Shown in pieces: positions 19,563 to 29,028 of a stretch of DNA of 64,000 nucleotides. Numbering within the stretch: position 1 is the first letter of the stretch; each line of letters starts with the position of its first letter. A program made the position numbers and the translations under genes. The notes beneath the pieces were generated by a model. That model made no database searches. It was not told where the DNA came from and was given only the letters and a program-made list of their open reading frames with translations. The DNA comes from Massilia solisilvae. Its GTDB lineage: Bacteria; Pseudomonadota; Gammaproteobacteria; Burkholderiales; Burkholderiaceae_D. The DNA lies in contig NZ_JANUGV010000007.1 of NCBI RefSeq assembly GCF_024753215.1, positions 62,001-126,000 on the forward strand. The letters run 5' to 3'.

Positions 19563-22214
19563 ATGACCAAAACCCTCATCATCGCCGAGAAGCCGTCCGT
19601 TGCGAATGACATCGCCAAGGCGCTTGGCGGCTTTACCAAGCACGATGAGTATTTCGAGTCCGACGACTACGTGCTGTCGTCGGCCGTCGGCCACCTGCTC
19701 GAGATCGCGGTGCCGGAAGAGTATGACGTCAAGCGCGGCAAGTGGAGCTTTGCCCACCTGCCGATGATTCCGCCGTATTTTGCCCTGAACCCGATCGCCA
19801 AGACCGAATCGCGGCTCAAGGTGCTCAACAAGCTCATCAAGCGCAAGGACGTGGGCGCCCTGATCAACGCATGCGACGCGGGGCGCGAGGGTGAACTGAT
19901 CTTCCGCCTGATCGTGCAGGCTTCCAAGGCCAACAAGCCGGTCAAGCGCCTGTGGCTGCAGTCGATGACCGCCGGCGCCATCCGCGACGGCTTCGCGCAC
20001 CTGCGCAGCGACGAAGAGATGCTGCCGTTGGCCGACGCCGCGCGCTGCCGTTCCGAGGCCGACTGGCTGATCGGCATCAACGGCACCCGCGCCATGACCG
20101 CCTTCAACTCGAAAGAGGGCGGCTTCTACCTGACCACGGTGGGCCGGGTGCAGACCCCGACGCTGTCGATCGTGGTGGACCGCGAAGAGAAGATCAAGAA
20201 GTTCGTCCCGCGCGACTATTGGGAAGTGCGCGCCGAATTCGTGTGCGCGGCCGGCATCTACGAGGGTCGCTGGCTCGACCAGTCGTTCAAGAAGGACGAG
20301 ACCGACCCCGAAAAGCGCGCCGAGCGCCTGTGGAGCAAAGCCGCCGCGGACTCGGTGGTGGCGGCCTGCCGCGGCAAGCAGGGCACGGTTACCGAGGAGT
20401 CCAAGCCGACCACCTCGATGGCGCCGGCCCTGTTCGATTTGACCAGCTTGCAGCGCGAGGCCAACGGCCGCTTCGGCTTTTCGGCCAAGAACACCCTGGG
20501 CCTGGCCCAGGCGCTGTACGAAAAACACAAGGTGCTGACCTACCCGCGTACCGATTCGCGCGCCCTGCCGGAGGACTACCTCGGCACCGTGAAATCGACC
20601 CTCGAGGTGCTCAAGGAGAACGCGAACTACCACCAGTTCGCCAAGCAGATCCTGGACAAGGGCTGGGTCAAGCCGAACAAGCGCATCTTCGACAACACGA
20701 AGATCTCGGACCACTTCGCGATCATCCCGACCGGCGTGGCGCCGAAGAACCTGTCCGAGCCTGAGCAAAAGCTGTACGACCTGGTCACGCGCCGCTTCAT
20801 GGCCGTGTTCTTCCCGGCCGCCGAGTTCCTGGTCACCACCCGCTACACGACTGTTGCGGGCCACCAGTTCAAGACCGAGGGCAAGGTGATGACCAACCCC
20901 GGCTGGCTGGCCGTGTACGGCAAGGAGGTGGCCGAGGACAAGGAGGGCGGCGCAACCCTGGTGCCGGTGGCGAAGGACGAGAAGGTCCTGGCCGACAAGC
21001 TGACCGCCAACGGCCTGACCACCAAGCCGCCCGCGCGCTACACCGAGGCGACGCTGCTGTCGGCCATGGAAGGCGCGGGCAAGCTGGTCGATTCGGACGA
21101 GCTGCGCGACGCGATGGCGGGCAAGGGCCTGGGCACGCCGGCCACGCGCGCCGCGATCATCGAGGGCCTGCTGACCGAGAAGTACCTGATCCGCGAAGGC
21201 CGCGAGATGATCCCGACGGCCAAGGCGTTCCAGCTCATGACGCTCTTGCGCGGCCTGGGCGTAAACGAGCTGACCATGCCGGAGCTGACCGGCGAATGGG
21301 AGTACAAGCTGTCGCAGATGGAGCGCGGCCATATCTCGCGCGAAGAGTTCATGCAGCAGATCGCGCAGATGACCCAGGTGATCGTCAAGCGCGCCAAGGA
21401 GTACAGCAGCGACACGATCCCGGGCGACTACGCGACCCTGCACACGCCTTGCCCGAACTGCGGCGGTGTCGTCAAGGAAAACTACCGCCGCTTCGCCTGC
21501 ACCAAGTGCGAGTTCTCGATGTCCAAGACGCCGGGCGGGCGCCAGTTCGAAATCGAGGAAGTCGAGCAGCTGCTCAAGGACCGCACCATCGGCCCGCTGC
21601 AGGGCTTCCGCTCCAAGATGGGCCGTCCGTTCGCGGCGATCCTGCGCATCGTGCGCGACGAGGAGATCCACAACTTCAAGCTCGAGTTCGACTTCGGCCA
21701 GGACCAGCAGGAAGGCGAGGAAGGCGAGGGCGTGGACTTCACCGGCCAGACCGCGCTCGGTCCGTGCCCGAAATGCGGCGCCGGCGTGTACGAGATGGGA
21801 CTGGCCTATGTGTGCGAGCACAGCGTGGCCAAGCCCAAGACCTGCGACTTCCGCAGCGGCCGCATCATCCTGCAGCAGGAGATCCTGCCCGAGCAGATGG
21901 CAAAGCTGCTCAATGAGGGCAAGACCGACCTGCTGCCCGGCTTCGTTTCGCAGCGCACGCGCCGGCCGTTCAAGGCCTTCCTGGTGCGCGGCAAGGACGG
22001 CAAGATCAGCTTCGAGTTCGAGGAGCGCAAGGCCAAGCCGGCAGCCAAGGGCAAAGCGGCTGCCGCGGCGGCCGACGATGGCGAGGACGCTGGCAATGGC
22101 GGCGCGGCCGTGGCAACCAAGACTGCGAAGAAGGCTGCGGCGCCCAAAGCCGCGACAAAGGCCGTGGCGCGCAAGGCGCCGGCCAAGCGGGCCAGCGCGG
22201 CAGCTAAAAAGTAA
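19563..22214 (+). CDS. topB: DNA topoisomerase III
   Basis: An 883-residue type IA topoisomerase. The Toprim domain starts TLIIAEKPSVANDIA and carries DAGREGE; the catalytic tyrosine is Y327 in TYPRTDSR. After the core (about 1-600) come two Cys-rich zinc-binding segments (CPNC...CTKC near 625; CPKC...C near 738), then a histone-H1-like Ala/Lys-rich tail (about 835-883). It relaxes and decatenates negatively supercoiled or single-stranded DNA. It occupies the place after dprA-smg where many proteobacteria have topA. The start is preceded by GACGAGAAACAC; the 266 bp upstream contain no other gene. Confidence 0.94.
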   Translation: MTKTLIIAEKPSVANDIAKALGGFTKHDEYFESDDYVLSSAVGHLLEIAVPEEYDVKRGKWSFAHLPMIPPYFALNPIAKTESRLKVLNKLIKRKDVGALINACDAGREGELIFRLIVQASKANKPVKRLWLQSMTAGAIRDGFAHLRSDEEMLPLADAARCRSEADWLIGINGTRAMTAFNSKEGGFYLTTVGRVQTPTLSIVVDREEKIKKFVPRDYWEVRAEFVCAAGIYEGRWLDQSFKKDETDPEKRAERLWSKAAADSVVAACRGKQGTVTEESKPTTSMAPALFDLTSLQREANGRFGFSAKNTLGLAQALYEKHKVLTYPRTDSRALPEDYLGTVKSTLEVLKENANYHQFAKQILDKGWVKPNKRIFDNTKISDHFAIIPTGVAPKNLSEPEQKLYDLVTRRFMAVFFPAAEFLVTTRYTTVAGHQFKTEGKVMTNPGWLAVYGKEVAEDKEGGATLVPVAKDEKVLADKLTANGLTTKPPARYTEATLLSAMEGAGKLVDSDELRDAMAGKGLGTPATRAAIIEGLLTEKYLIREGREMIPTAKAFQLMTLLRGLGVNELTMPELTGEWEYKLSQMERGHISREEFMQQIAQMTQVIVKRAKEYSSDTIPGDYATLHTPCPNCGGVVKENYRRFACTKCEFSMSKTPGGRQFEIEEVEQLLKDRTIGPLQGFRSKMGRPFAAILRIVRDEEIHNFKLEFDFGQDQQEGEEGEGVDFTGQTALGPCPKCGAGVYEMGLAYVCEHSVAKPKTCDFRSGRIILQQEILPEQMAKLLNEGKTDLLPGFVSQRTRRPFKAFLVRGKDGKISFEFEERKAKPAAKGKAAAAAADDGEDAGNGGAAVATKTAKKAAAPKAATKAVARKAPAKRASAAAKK

Positions 22215-22231
22215 GCAATCCGGCCTGAAGA

Positions 22232-22264
22232 AAAACGCGAACCCCTCGGTTCGCGTTTTTTTTT
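22232..22264 (+). terminator. Rho-independent terminator of topB
   Basis: An AAAACGCGAA / TTCGCGTTTT stem with a short CCCCTCGG loop followed by a run of nine T, starting 17 bp after the topB stop. Confidence 0.9.
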
Positions 22265-22422
22265 GCAGTGACTGTTTGTTACGCCTGGCTCGTCGTGATG
22301 CCAATAGGTAAAAATTGCGCATTTAACATTTTATCGTTTATTGGCAGTCGTTCTGCGTTTACGCTTCGAGCACACGTCTCCAATTTGTGACAAAAAGGCG
22401 AAGTAAACATTTCTGGCCCTCA

Positions 22423-22453
22423 CAATTTCCGCTATATTGATCTGCGGAAATTG
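22423..22453. promoter_or_regulatory. Perfect 10-bp inverted repeat upstream of the chemoreceptor gene
   Basis: CAATTTCCGC and GCGGAAATTG are exact inverted copies separated by 11 bp that include TATATT. It ends 42 bp before the chosen GTG start. It could be an operator for a dimeric regulator or a 5' UTR hairpin. The rest of the 281-bp gap holds the topB terminator and AT-rich sequence. Confidence 0.6.
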
Positions 22454-22495
22454 AACGCGTCGCGGGTCCTTCCACGGCGCATGTTGAGGGCTCTC

Positions 22496-24199
22496 GTGAA
22501 ACTATCCAACTTGAAAATTGCAGCTCGGTTATACCTGGGCTTTGGCGCCGTCGTGGCCGTGCTGGTGACGCTGTTCGTGATCGCCTATGCGAACTTCGCC
22601 CGGCTGGGGGCGGCGAACAACATGAACATCCACACCTACCAGGTACTGGGCGCGGTCGATGGCGCGCTGGCCAGCCTGATCGACATCGAGACGGGCGAAC
22701 GCGGTTTTGCCCTGACCGGGCAAGACGGTTCGCTCGAGCCTTACAAGGCGGGTAAGGAAGCATTCGGAAAATACCTGGCGCAGGCGCGCACGCTGACCGC
22801 CGATAACCCAGCCCAGCAGGCGCGCCTGGAGGAGCTAAGCGCGCAGCAGCGGAAGTGGGTCGATGACGTGATCAACCAGTCGATTGCGCTGCGCCGCCAG
22901 ACGGGCGACGCCGACATGGCGCCGATGGTCGCGCTGATGAAGGCGGGCAAGGGCAAGAAGCTCATGGACGCAATGCGCGCCCAGATCGCCACCATCAAGC
23001 AGACCGAGCTCACGCTGCTGGAGCAGCGCCAGCAGAGCGCACAGGAACTGCACACGACGATGGCCGCGACGCTGGTGGGCGGCGGGGTCGTCGCCACGGT
23101 GCTCGCGGCCCTGGTTGCGCTGAGCCTCGCGCGCAATATCACGGCGCCGCTGCGCCGCGCGCTCGATCTGGCCAGGCAGGTGGCGCAGGGCGACCTGACG
23201 GCGCAGGTGCGCGTGGAATCGAAGGACGAGACGGGCGAGCTGATGGCCGCGCTCAAGGACATGAACGCGTCGCTGCTGGGGATCGTCACCCGGGTGCGCA
23301 CTGGCACGGATGCGATCGCGACCGCCTCGTCCGAGATCGCGGCCGGGAACCAGGACCTGTCCTCGCGCACCGAACAGCAGGCCAGCTCGCTGGAAGAGAC
23401 CGCGTCGTCGATGGAAGAACTGACCTCGACCGTGAAGCAGAATGCGGACAACGCCCGCACCGCCAACCAGCTGGCCGCCGCGGCCTCGGGCACCGCGGCG
23501 CAGGGCGGCATGGTGGTGTCGCAGGTGGTACAGACGATGGGCGCGATCAACGAGTCGGCCAGCAAAATCGTGGACATCATCTCGGTCATCGACGGCATCG
23601 CGTTCCAGACCAATATCCTGGCGCTGAACGCGGCGGTCGAGGCCGCGCGTGCCGGCGAGCAGGGCCGCGGCTTTGCGGTGGTGGCCAGCGAGGTGCGCAA
23701 TCTGGCGCAGCGTTCGGCCGCCGCGGCCAAGGAGATCAAGGTGCTGATCACCGATTCGGTGGAGAAGGTCGAAGCCGGTTCGCGCCTGGTCGACCGGGCC
23801 GGCTCGACGATGGAGGAGGTGGTCGCCAGCGTCAAGCGCGTATCGGACATCATCGGCGAGATCGCAGCCGCAAGCGAGGAGCAGCGCTCCGGCATCGAGC
23901 AGGTGAACGAGGCGATCAACCAGATGGACCAGGTGACCCAGCAGAACGCGGCGCTGGTGGAGGAGGCTTCGGCTGCCGCCGAGGCGATGCAGGAACAGGC
24001 GGCCGGGCTGGCCGGCCTGGTGGGCACCTTCCGGGTGGACGAGCGCGCGCAGGGCGCCGCTGCGGCCCGGCCCGCGCTGGCGCGCAAGGCTGCGCCGCCG
24101 GCCCTGGCCGTGGGCGCCACGCGCCGACAGGCCGCGTCCAGCCGTGGCGGTCGCAAGGAGGTCGCGATGGCGGGCGAGGGCGAGTGGGAATCCTTCTGA
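22496..24199 (+). CDS. Methyl-accepting chemotaxis protein with CHASE3 sensor
   Basis: A 567-residue chemoreceptor. The GTG giving MKLSNLKIAARL was chosen because TTGAGGG lies 5 bp upstream; in-frame starts at 22451 and 22481 would add a basic tail. Layout: membrane span (about 12-33), periplasmic CHASE3-like domain with ETGERGFALTG (about 40-175), second span (about 195-215), HAMP, then the cytoplasmic signalling domain with the hairpin tip IAFQTNILALNAAVEAARAGE. The last residues are EWESF, close to the NWETF pentapeptide that tethers CheR/CheB. It is monocistronic, with terminators on both sides. Ligand unknown. Confidence 0.93.
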   Translation: MKLSNLKIAARLYLGFGAVVAVLVTLFVIAYANFARLGAANNMNIHTYQVLGAVDGALASLIDIETGERGFALTGQDGSLEPYKAGKEAFGKYLAQARTLTADNPAQQARLEELSAQQRKWVDDVINQSIALRRQTGDADMAPMVALMKAGKGKKLMDAMRAQIATIKQTELTLLEQRQQSAQELHTTMAATLVGGGVVATVLAALVALSLARNITAPLRRALDLARQVAQGDLTAQVRVESKDETGELMAALKDMNASLLGIVTRVRTGTDAIATASSEIAAGNQDLSSRTEQQASSLEETASSMEELTSTVKQNADNARTANQLAAAASGTAAQGGMVVSQVVQTMGAINESASKIVDIISVIDGIAFQTNILALNAAVEAARAGEQGRGFAVVASEVRNLAQRSAAAAKEIKVLITDSVEKVEAGSRLVDRAGSTMEEVVASVKRVSDIIGEIAAASEEQRSGIEQVNEAINQMDQVTQQNAALVEEASAAAEAMQEQAAGLAGLVGTFRVDERAQGAAAARPALARKAAPPALAVGATRRQAASSRGGRKEVAMAGEGEWESF

Positions 24200-24210
24200 G
24201 CGCAGGATAA

Positions 24211-24237
24211 AAAAATGCGAGCCGATGCTCGCGTTTT
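24211..24237 (+). terminator. Likely terminator of the chemoreceptor gene
   Basis: A perfect GCGAGC-CGAT-GCTCGC stem, preceded by a run of A and followed by GTTTT, 12 bp after the stop codon. Confidence 0.75.
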
Positions 24238-24281
24238 CGCTTCGCCGAACGACGCCGTTTGATTTCCAGATCACGTTCGCG

Positions 24282-24367
24282 CCGTCGTCCCGGCGAAAGC
24301 CGGGATCGATGCTGAGTGTGCGACTTCGGAACCTCGGCATGGGTTCCGGCTCTCGCCGGAACGACGG
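24282..24367. repeat. Family B inverted doublet
   Basis: Left unit CGTCGTCCCGGCGAAAGCCGGGATCGATGCTGAG, right unit the mirrored CTCGGCATGGGTTCC...CGCCGGAACGACGG, separated by about 17 bp. It lies between the chemoreceptor and the 3' end of the M1-permease gene. Confidence 0.8.
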
Positions 24368-24376
24368 TGTGCCGGT

Positions 24377-27300
24377 TTAGCGCACTTCCACACTCACCAT
24401 GTTATCCGCCGGCTTGCGGTCGATGAGCTTGTTGTCCGGGTCGATGCCTGCGCGCGCCGGCATCCGGTCCACCACCAGGGTCACCTGCTGCTCGCGTCCC
24501 GTCACCAGGCGGCGCTCGCGCACGATCGGGCTGCCGTTCTTGTCGTCCACGCCGAACTCGATGTAGTCGCGCAGCGCGGCCGGCTGCTCGTCGCCCAGCT
24601 CGCCCGCGCGCACCTTGCCCGCGGTCGCATGCAGCACCACCTCGTATTTGCCGTCCGGCCGCTTGTGCGCCACGGCGCTGTCGGCGCGGTTCTCGTACAG
24701 CACGATCGACTCGAACAGGTCGTCGATGAGGTAAGCCTTGTCCGGCGGCGTGATCGCGCGCAGCGCGTCCACCAGCACCGTCGCGTTCGGGTAGGGGTTG
24801 CCGTGGTAGGCATGGCGCGCCAGGATGCCTTGCAGGGCCTGGTCCACCTTGTCCTCGCCCAGCAGGTCCTGCAGCAGGTACATCGCCAGGCTGCCCTTGC
24901 GGTAGTGGATGTAGTCCTGGTTCTCGTTCTGCGCCAGCGGCAGCTCCTTGCGGCTCTCGTGCGCGCGGCCCATCAGGTAGCGGTCCAGGTCGTAGCGCAG
25001 GAAGCGCCGCATCTTGGCCGGCCCGTAGGTGTGCTGCATGACCATCAGCGCGGTGTACTCGGCCAGCGTCTCCGACAGCACCGTGCCGCCGCGCGTGTGC
25101 GCGGCCATCAGCTGGTGGCCCCACCATTGGTGCGCTACTTCGTGCGCCGTGATGTAGTAGGGGTAGTCGATGTCCTTGGGCGAGTCGTCGTCCACCTTGG
25201 CGATGAACCCCATGCTCTCGGAGAACGGGATCATGCCCGGGAACGACTGCGCGAACTGGGCGTAGCGCGGGAACTCGACGATGCGTAGTTCGTGGTACTG
25301 GTACGGCGAGAAGCGCTGCGAGCCGTAGCTGAGCGCCGCCTTGGCGCCGCGGATCATGCGGTCCACGTTGTAGTCGTGGCCCGGATGGTAGTACACGTCG
25401 ATCGCCACGTCGCCCCAGCGGTCATGCCGCACTTCGTAGCGCGCCGACTGGAACGCGTAGAAGTTCAGGATCGGCTTGGTCATCCGGTAGTGGAAGAAGC
25501 GGCGGCCGTTGGCGATCCACTCCTGCTGCAGCTCGCCGGGGGCGATCGCCACCTGGTCGGCGCTGGTGCTCACCACCGCGTCGAAACGGATCCAGTCCGC
25601 GTCCGGGCCAACCTGGTTGATCGACTGCGATGCCGCATCGTCGCGCGCGGCCATGCGTTCACGCGGGGGCAGGCCGTGGCGCTTGCGGTCGCGCGCGTCC
25701 ACCAGTTCGGCCTCCTCGCGGTAACCGATGTGCGGCAGGATCTCGTTGGTGAAGAAGGTGCCGTTGCCCACCACCGGCGTATCCTGGCCCAGCCCCAGCA
25801 CGCCGCCGGGCGCCCAGATCAGCGTGTAGGACAGCGTCATGCGCTGGCCACTGGCGAGCGGCTGCGCCAGGCGGTAGTGGTAGAAGCCCAGTTGCCGGTC
25901 GCTTGCTACCAGCGTGGCCGGTTGCGAGAACGAGGGCTTGAACGCGGCGCTGCGGTCCTGGTACAGGATCACGTCGCGCAGCGGCTGGCCGGTCCGGTTC
26001 TCCAGTTCGTACACACCCTTGACCATCAGGCTGCGCGTTGCGGGAGCGATGTCCACCTGCAGGTCGGTGCCGGTGATGCGCGGCTGCGGCAGGCTGGCGT
26101 AGCGCTTGTAGCGCAGCTCGTACTGCGCGCGCTGCTCTTCGCGCGCGAACGCGGTCTGGTAGTTGCCGGCGATTTCCAGGTTGTAGCAGAGCAGGCCGCC
26201 CATGCCGACGAACACGGCCAGCCCCAGGCCAAAACTGGCGAGCACGCCCGGCGTCAGGCAGCGGCGCGCCGCGCGCAGGCGGCTCCTGAAGTCTTCGTTG
26301 GTCCCGCGTGGCCACAGCAAAAGCGACACCGACAGCAGCATCAGCGCCGCGCCGCTCCAATACAGCAGGAAGGCGCGCTCGCGCACCAGGTGGTGGCCCA
26401 CGCCGTTCATGGCAGAGTAGGTGAACTCCGGCGTCACGCCGTACAGCACCAGCGGATGATCCAGCCCGAGCGAGCCGAAGGTGATCAGCGCGATGTAGTA
26501 GAGGATAAGGGCGAAGTAGGCCAGGTATTTGTGGTTGATGACCACCTGCGCCGCGATCGCGAGCACCGCGATCAGCGCATACTCGGGCAGCATCACGCCG
26601 AACAGGCCTTGCAGGTACAAGCCCGGCTCGAGCGAGAAGTAGCCCCTGGCCAGCTGGATGCCCATGCCAGTCACCATGGCAATGGCCAGCATCAGCGCCT
26701 GCAGCGCGATCAGGCCAATGGTCTTGCCCAAGAGCGCTACCCAGCTTGGTACCGGCAGCGCGTCGACCATCTGCGCCATGCGCGCCTCGCGTTCGCGCCA
26801 GACCAGTTCGCCGGCATACAGCGTGGTTACGACGATCATGAACAGCGAGTACACCTCGCGGATCATGTCAAGGATCTGGTAGGTCACCGGGTAGGTATTG
26901 GTGCCGAACAGCGAGCCCAGGTTGAGCGAGCTGGCCACCAGTGCCAGCACGCCGGCCAGCGCGATCACCGCGAAGTAGATGTTCTTGACCGATTCGCGCA
27001 CGCTGTACCAGCTGGCGCGCAGCAGGAGCAGGCCCAGGCTGCGGCGCGCGAAATCGGGCGTCTCGCGCGTGTCCACCGCGGCATGCGACAGCGCCAGCGG
27101 AGCCTGGGCGTTGCCGCGCGCCTTGCCGCCGGCGTCCACGCTGCCCACGAACGAGAAGCGCCAGTAGCCGAGCACCAGCACCACCAACCCGAAGCCGGCC
27201 CAGATCAGGCGGTTCATCAGGTACACGCCTTCGAACGGGACCGCCCTGGCATTGCGCTCGGCCACGGTCCAGTATTCGGTGAGCCGGATCAGGGCCGTGG

Positions 27301-27955
27301 TGCCGAACGGGTCGATCAGCGCGGCCAGAGTCTTGTAGTCGAGGTCGCGCGCCAGCGACGGCGCCACGATGTAACCGACCAGCATGACCACGCTGGCCAC
27401 GTACACCGGCAGCATGCGCCGGGTCAGCGCCGCCAGCACGAAGAAGATGGCGCCGAAGATGAACAGGTTAGGCAGCAGCGTGAGCAGGTAGGGCTGCAGG
27501 TAGGTTGAGGCTCGGATCGGGCCGAGCTTGTCGGGGTCGATTCCCGGGATCCAGCCGGCGGCCAAAGCGCCCAGCGGGATGCTCGCAAAGACGATCGCGA
27601 GCACCGCGAACGCGCCGAGGAAGCGCCCGAACACGTAGGCGTGCTTGCCGATCGGCGCGCTGAAGAAGAAGTGGTGCATCTCGCGCTCGAAGTCCTGCTG
27701 CACCGCGCGCCCCATCATCGCCGCGATCACGATCACGCCGAAGCTGCCCAGGACCGCCGACGAAATGGCGATCGAGCGCGGCGCGTTGATCGCCACGCGC
27801 GCGCCGAACGACACCACCGCATCCTTGAACACGCCGCCGGCGGCGGCCATCCACAGCATCGCCAGCGCCAGGAAAATCAGGAAGTACACCCAGGTCGAGA
27901 GCATCCGCAGCCGCTGCTTCGCCTCGAACAGCGCAATCTCAAATATCGCCCGCAT
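24377..27955 (-). CDS. ABC transporter permease fused to M1 family aminopeptidase
   Basis: A 1192-residue fusion. The N-terminal half (about 1-575) has around a dozen hydrophobic helices arranged as two ABC-2-like permease units. The C-terminal half carries an M1 metallopeptidase domain with H938-E939-xx-H942 in HEVAHQWWGH and the third zinc ligand probably E962 in LSETLAEY. The HEXXH-to-Glu gap is 19 residues, one more than the classical M1 spacing of 18. The aminopeptidase part is predicted extracytoplasmic. The ATPase gene ends 3 bp upstream on the same strand, so the pair forms one transporter. Coupled peptide trimming and transport is plausible but unproven; the fusion family itself is known. 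Confidence 0.9.
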   Translation of the reverse strand: MRAIFEIALFEAKQRLRMLSTWVYFLIFLALAMLWMAAAGGVFKDAVVSFGARVAINAPRSIAISSAVLGSFGVIVIAAMMGRAVQQDFEREMHHFFFSAPIGKHAYVFGRFLGAFAVLAIVFASIPLGALAAGWIPGIDPDKLGPIRASTYLQPYLLTLLPNLFIFGAIFFVLAALTRRMLPVYVASVVMLVGYIVAPSLARDLDYKTLAALIDPFGTTALIRLTEYWTVAERNARAVPFEGVYLMNRLIWAGFGLVVLVLGYWRFSFVGSVDAGGKARGNAQAPLALSHAAVDTRETPDFARRSLGLLLLRASWYSVRESVKNIYFAVIALAGVLALVASSLNLGSLFGTNTYPVTYQILDMIREVYSLFMIVVTTLYAGELVWREREARMAQMVDALPVPSWVALLGKTIGLIALQALMLAIAMVTGMGIQLARGYFSLEPGLYLQGLFGVMLPEYALIAVLAIAAQVVINHKYLAYFALILYYIALITFGSLGLDHPLVLYGVTPEFTYSAMNGVGHHLVRERAFLLYWSGAALMLLSVSLLLWPRGTNEDFRSRLRAARRCLTPGVLASFGLGLAVFVGMGGLLCYNLEIAGNYQTAFAREEQRAQYELRYKRYASLPQPRITGTDLQVDIAPATRSLMVKGVYELENRTGQPLRDVILYQDRSAAFKPSFSQPATLVASDRQLGFYHYRLAQPLASGQRMTLSYTLIWAPGGVLGLGQDTPVVGNGTFFTNEILPHIGYREEAELVDARDRKRHGLPPRERMAARDDAASQSINQVGPDADWIRFDAVVSTSADQVAIAPGELQQEWIANGRRFFHYRMTKPILNFYAFQSARYEVRHDRWGDVAIDVYYHPGHDYNVDRMIRGAKAALSYGSQRFSPYQYHELRIVEFPRYAQFAQSFPGMIPFSESMGFIAKVDDDSPKDIDYPYYITAHEVAHQWWGHQLMAAHTRGGTVLSETLAEYTALMVMQHTYGPAKMRRFLRYDLDRYLMGRAHESRKELPLAQNENQDYIHYRKGSLAMYLLQDLLGEDKVDQALQGILARHAYHGNPYPNATVLVDALRAITPPDKAYLIDDLFESIVLYENRADSAVAHKRPDGKYEVVLHATAGKVRAGELGDEQPAALRDYIEFGVDDKNGSPIVRERRLVTGREQQVTLVVDRMPARAGIDPDNKLIDRKPADNMVSVEVR

Positions 27956-27958
27956 GCT

Positions 27959-28852
27959 TCAGCTGGCCTCTTCTTCGGGCCGGTAGTGCCCTGCGATGGT
28001 GGCGAAGTACACGTCCTCCAGGCTGGCCTGGGTCGGCTCGAAGCCGTCGCCGGGGTCGCGTTCGCTGTACACGTGCACCAGCGTGCGGCCCATCAGGAGC
28101 CGGGTCGAGATCACCGCATGCTGCTTCTGCAAGAGCGGCAGCTCCTGCTTGGTGGCGAAGCGCGCCCAGATGCTGTCCTCGATGTCGTAGGTGAGCTTTT
28201 GCGGCTCGCCGCACAGCAGCACCTGGCCCTTGTTGATGATGGCCATGTTGGCGCACAGGTCAGCCACGTCGGACACGATGTGGGTGGACAGGATCACGGT
28301 CTTGTCCTCGCCGATGTCCGACAGCAGGTTGTGGAAGCGTACCCGCTCCTGCGGGTCCAGGCCGGCGGTCGGCTCGTCCACGATGATCAGCTGCGGGTCG
28401 CCCAACAGCGCCTGCGCGATGCCGAAGCGCTGGCGCATGCCGCCCGAGAAGCCGCCCATGCGCTGGTGGCGCACCTCGAACAGGTTGGTCTGCTGCAGCA
28501 GCCCGTCCACCACCTCGCGCCGGCGCGCCTTGTTGGAAAGCCCCTTCAGGATCGCGAAATGGTCGAGCAGTTCATACGCCGTCACCTTCGGGTACACGCC
28601 GAAGTCCTGCGGCAGGTAGCCGAGCAGCTGGCGCACCGCGTCCTTCTCGTCGAGCACGTCGATGTCGCTCAGGAAGACCGAGCCGGAGTCGCATTCCTGC
28701 AGCGTGGCCAGGATACGCATCAGCGTCGACTTGCCGGCCCCGTTCGGGCCGAGCAGGCCGAACATCCCGGGCGGGATGCGCAGGCTGACGTTGTCCAGCG
28801 CGACCACGCCGTTGGCGTAGGTCTTGGACAGGTTGCGGATGCGTAATTCCAT
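27959..28852 (-). CDS. ABC transporter ATP-binding protein (partner of the M1-permease fusion)
   Basis: A 297-residue ATPase. The ATG giving MELRIRNLSKTY is preceded by GAGGAG on the minus strand; a GTG two codons earlier is less well spaced. Visible are Walker A GPNGAGKST, signature FSGGMRQRFGIAQ, Walker B LIIVDEPTAGLD and the H-loop STHIVSD. The C-terminal 80 residues are the accessory domain of ABC-2 ATPases. It is the first gene of a two-gene operon. The following 306 bp to the Rieske gene hold a family A doublet and otherwise no gene. Confidence 0.92.
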   Translation of the reverse strand: MELRIRNLSKTYANGVVALDNVSLRIPPGMFGLLGPNGAGKSTLMRILATLQECDSGSVFLSDIDVLDEKDAVRQLLGYLPQDFGVYPKVTAYELLDHFAILKGLSNKARRREVVDGLLQQTNLFEVRHQRMGGFSGGMRQRFGIAQALLGDPQLIIVDEPTAGLDPQERVRFHNLLSDIGEDKTVILSTHIVSDVADLCANMAIINKGQVLLCGEPQKLTYDIEDSIWARFATKQELPLLQKQHAVISTRLLMGRTLVHVYSERDPGDGFEPTQASLEDVYFATIAGHYRPEEEAS

Positions 28853-29028
28853 GAACACTCCTCGAGGTGCGGCATTCTCCGCACGATGTTGCCTGACGGA
28901 CTCTTTGACGCTTGCATTGTATTAAATTGTCACCGCGCCCGGGTCGTTCTTGCGATGCGCTGCGCGTTTGGGGGAGCAGAATGCACGATTCGGGGAGCAG
29001 GGCGGGGGGCGAACGAAGCCGCTGATCG

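Noticed and set aside
19473..22322. A 949-codon frame antisense to topB
   Set aside because: No family features; topB on the other strand has complete catalytic motifs.
22391..22450. Sigma-28 flagellar promoter for the chemoreceptor
   Set aside because: No TAAAG...GCCGATAA pattern at proper spacing.
25292..27508. A 738-codon plus-strand frame opposite the M1-permease gene
   Set aside because: Shadow frame; the minus-strand protein has membrane helices and the zinc site.
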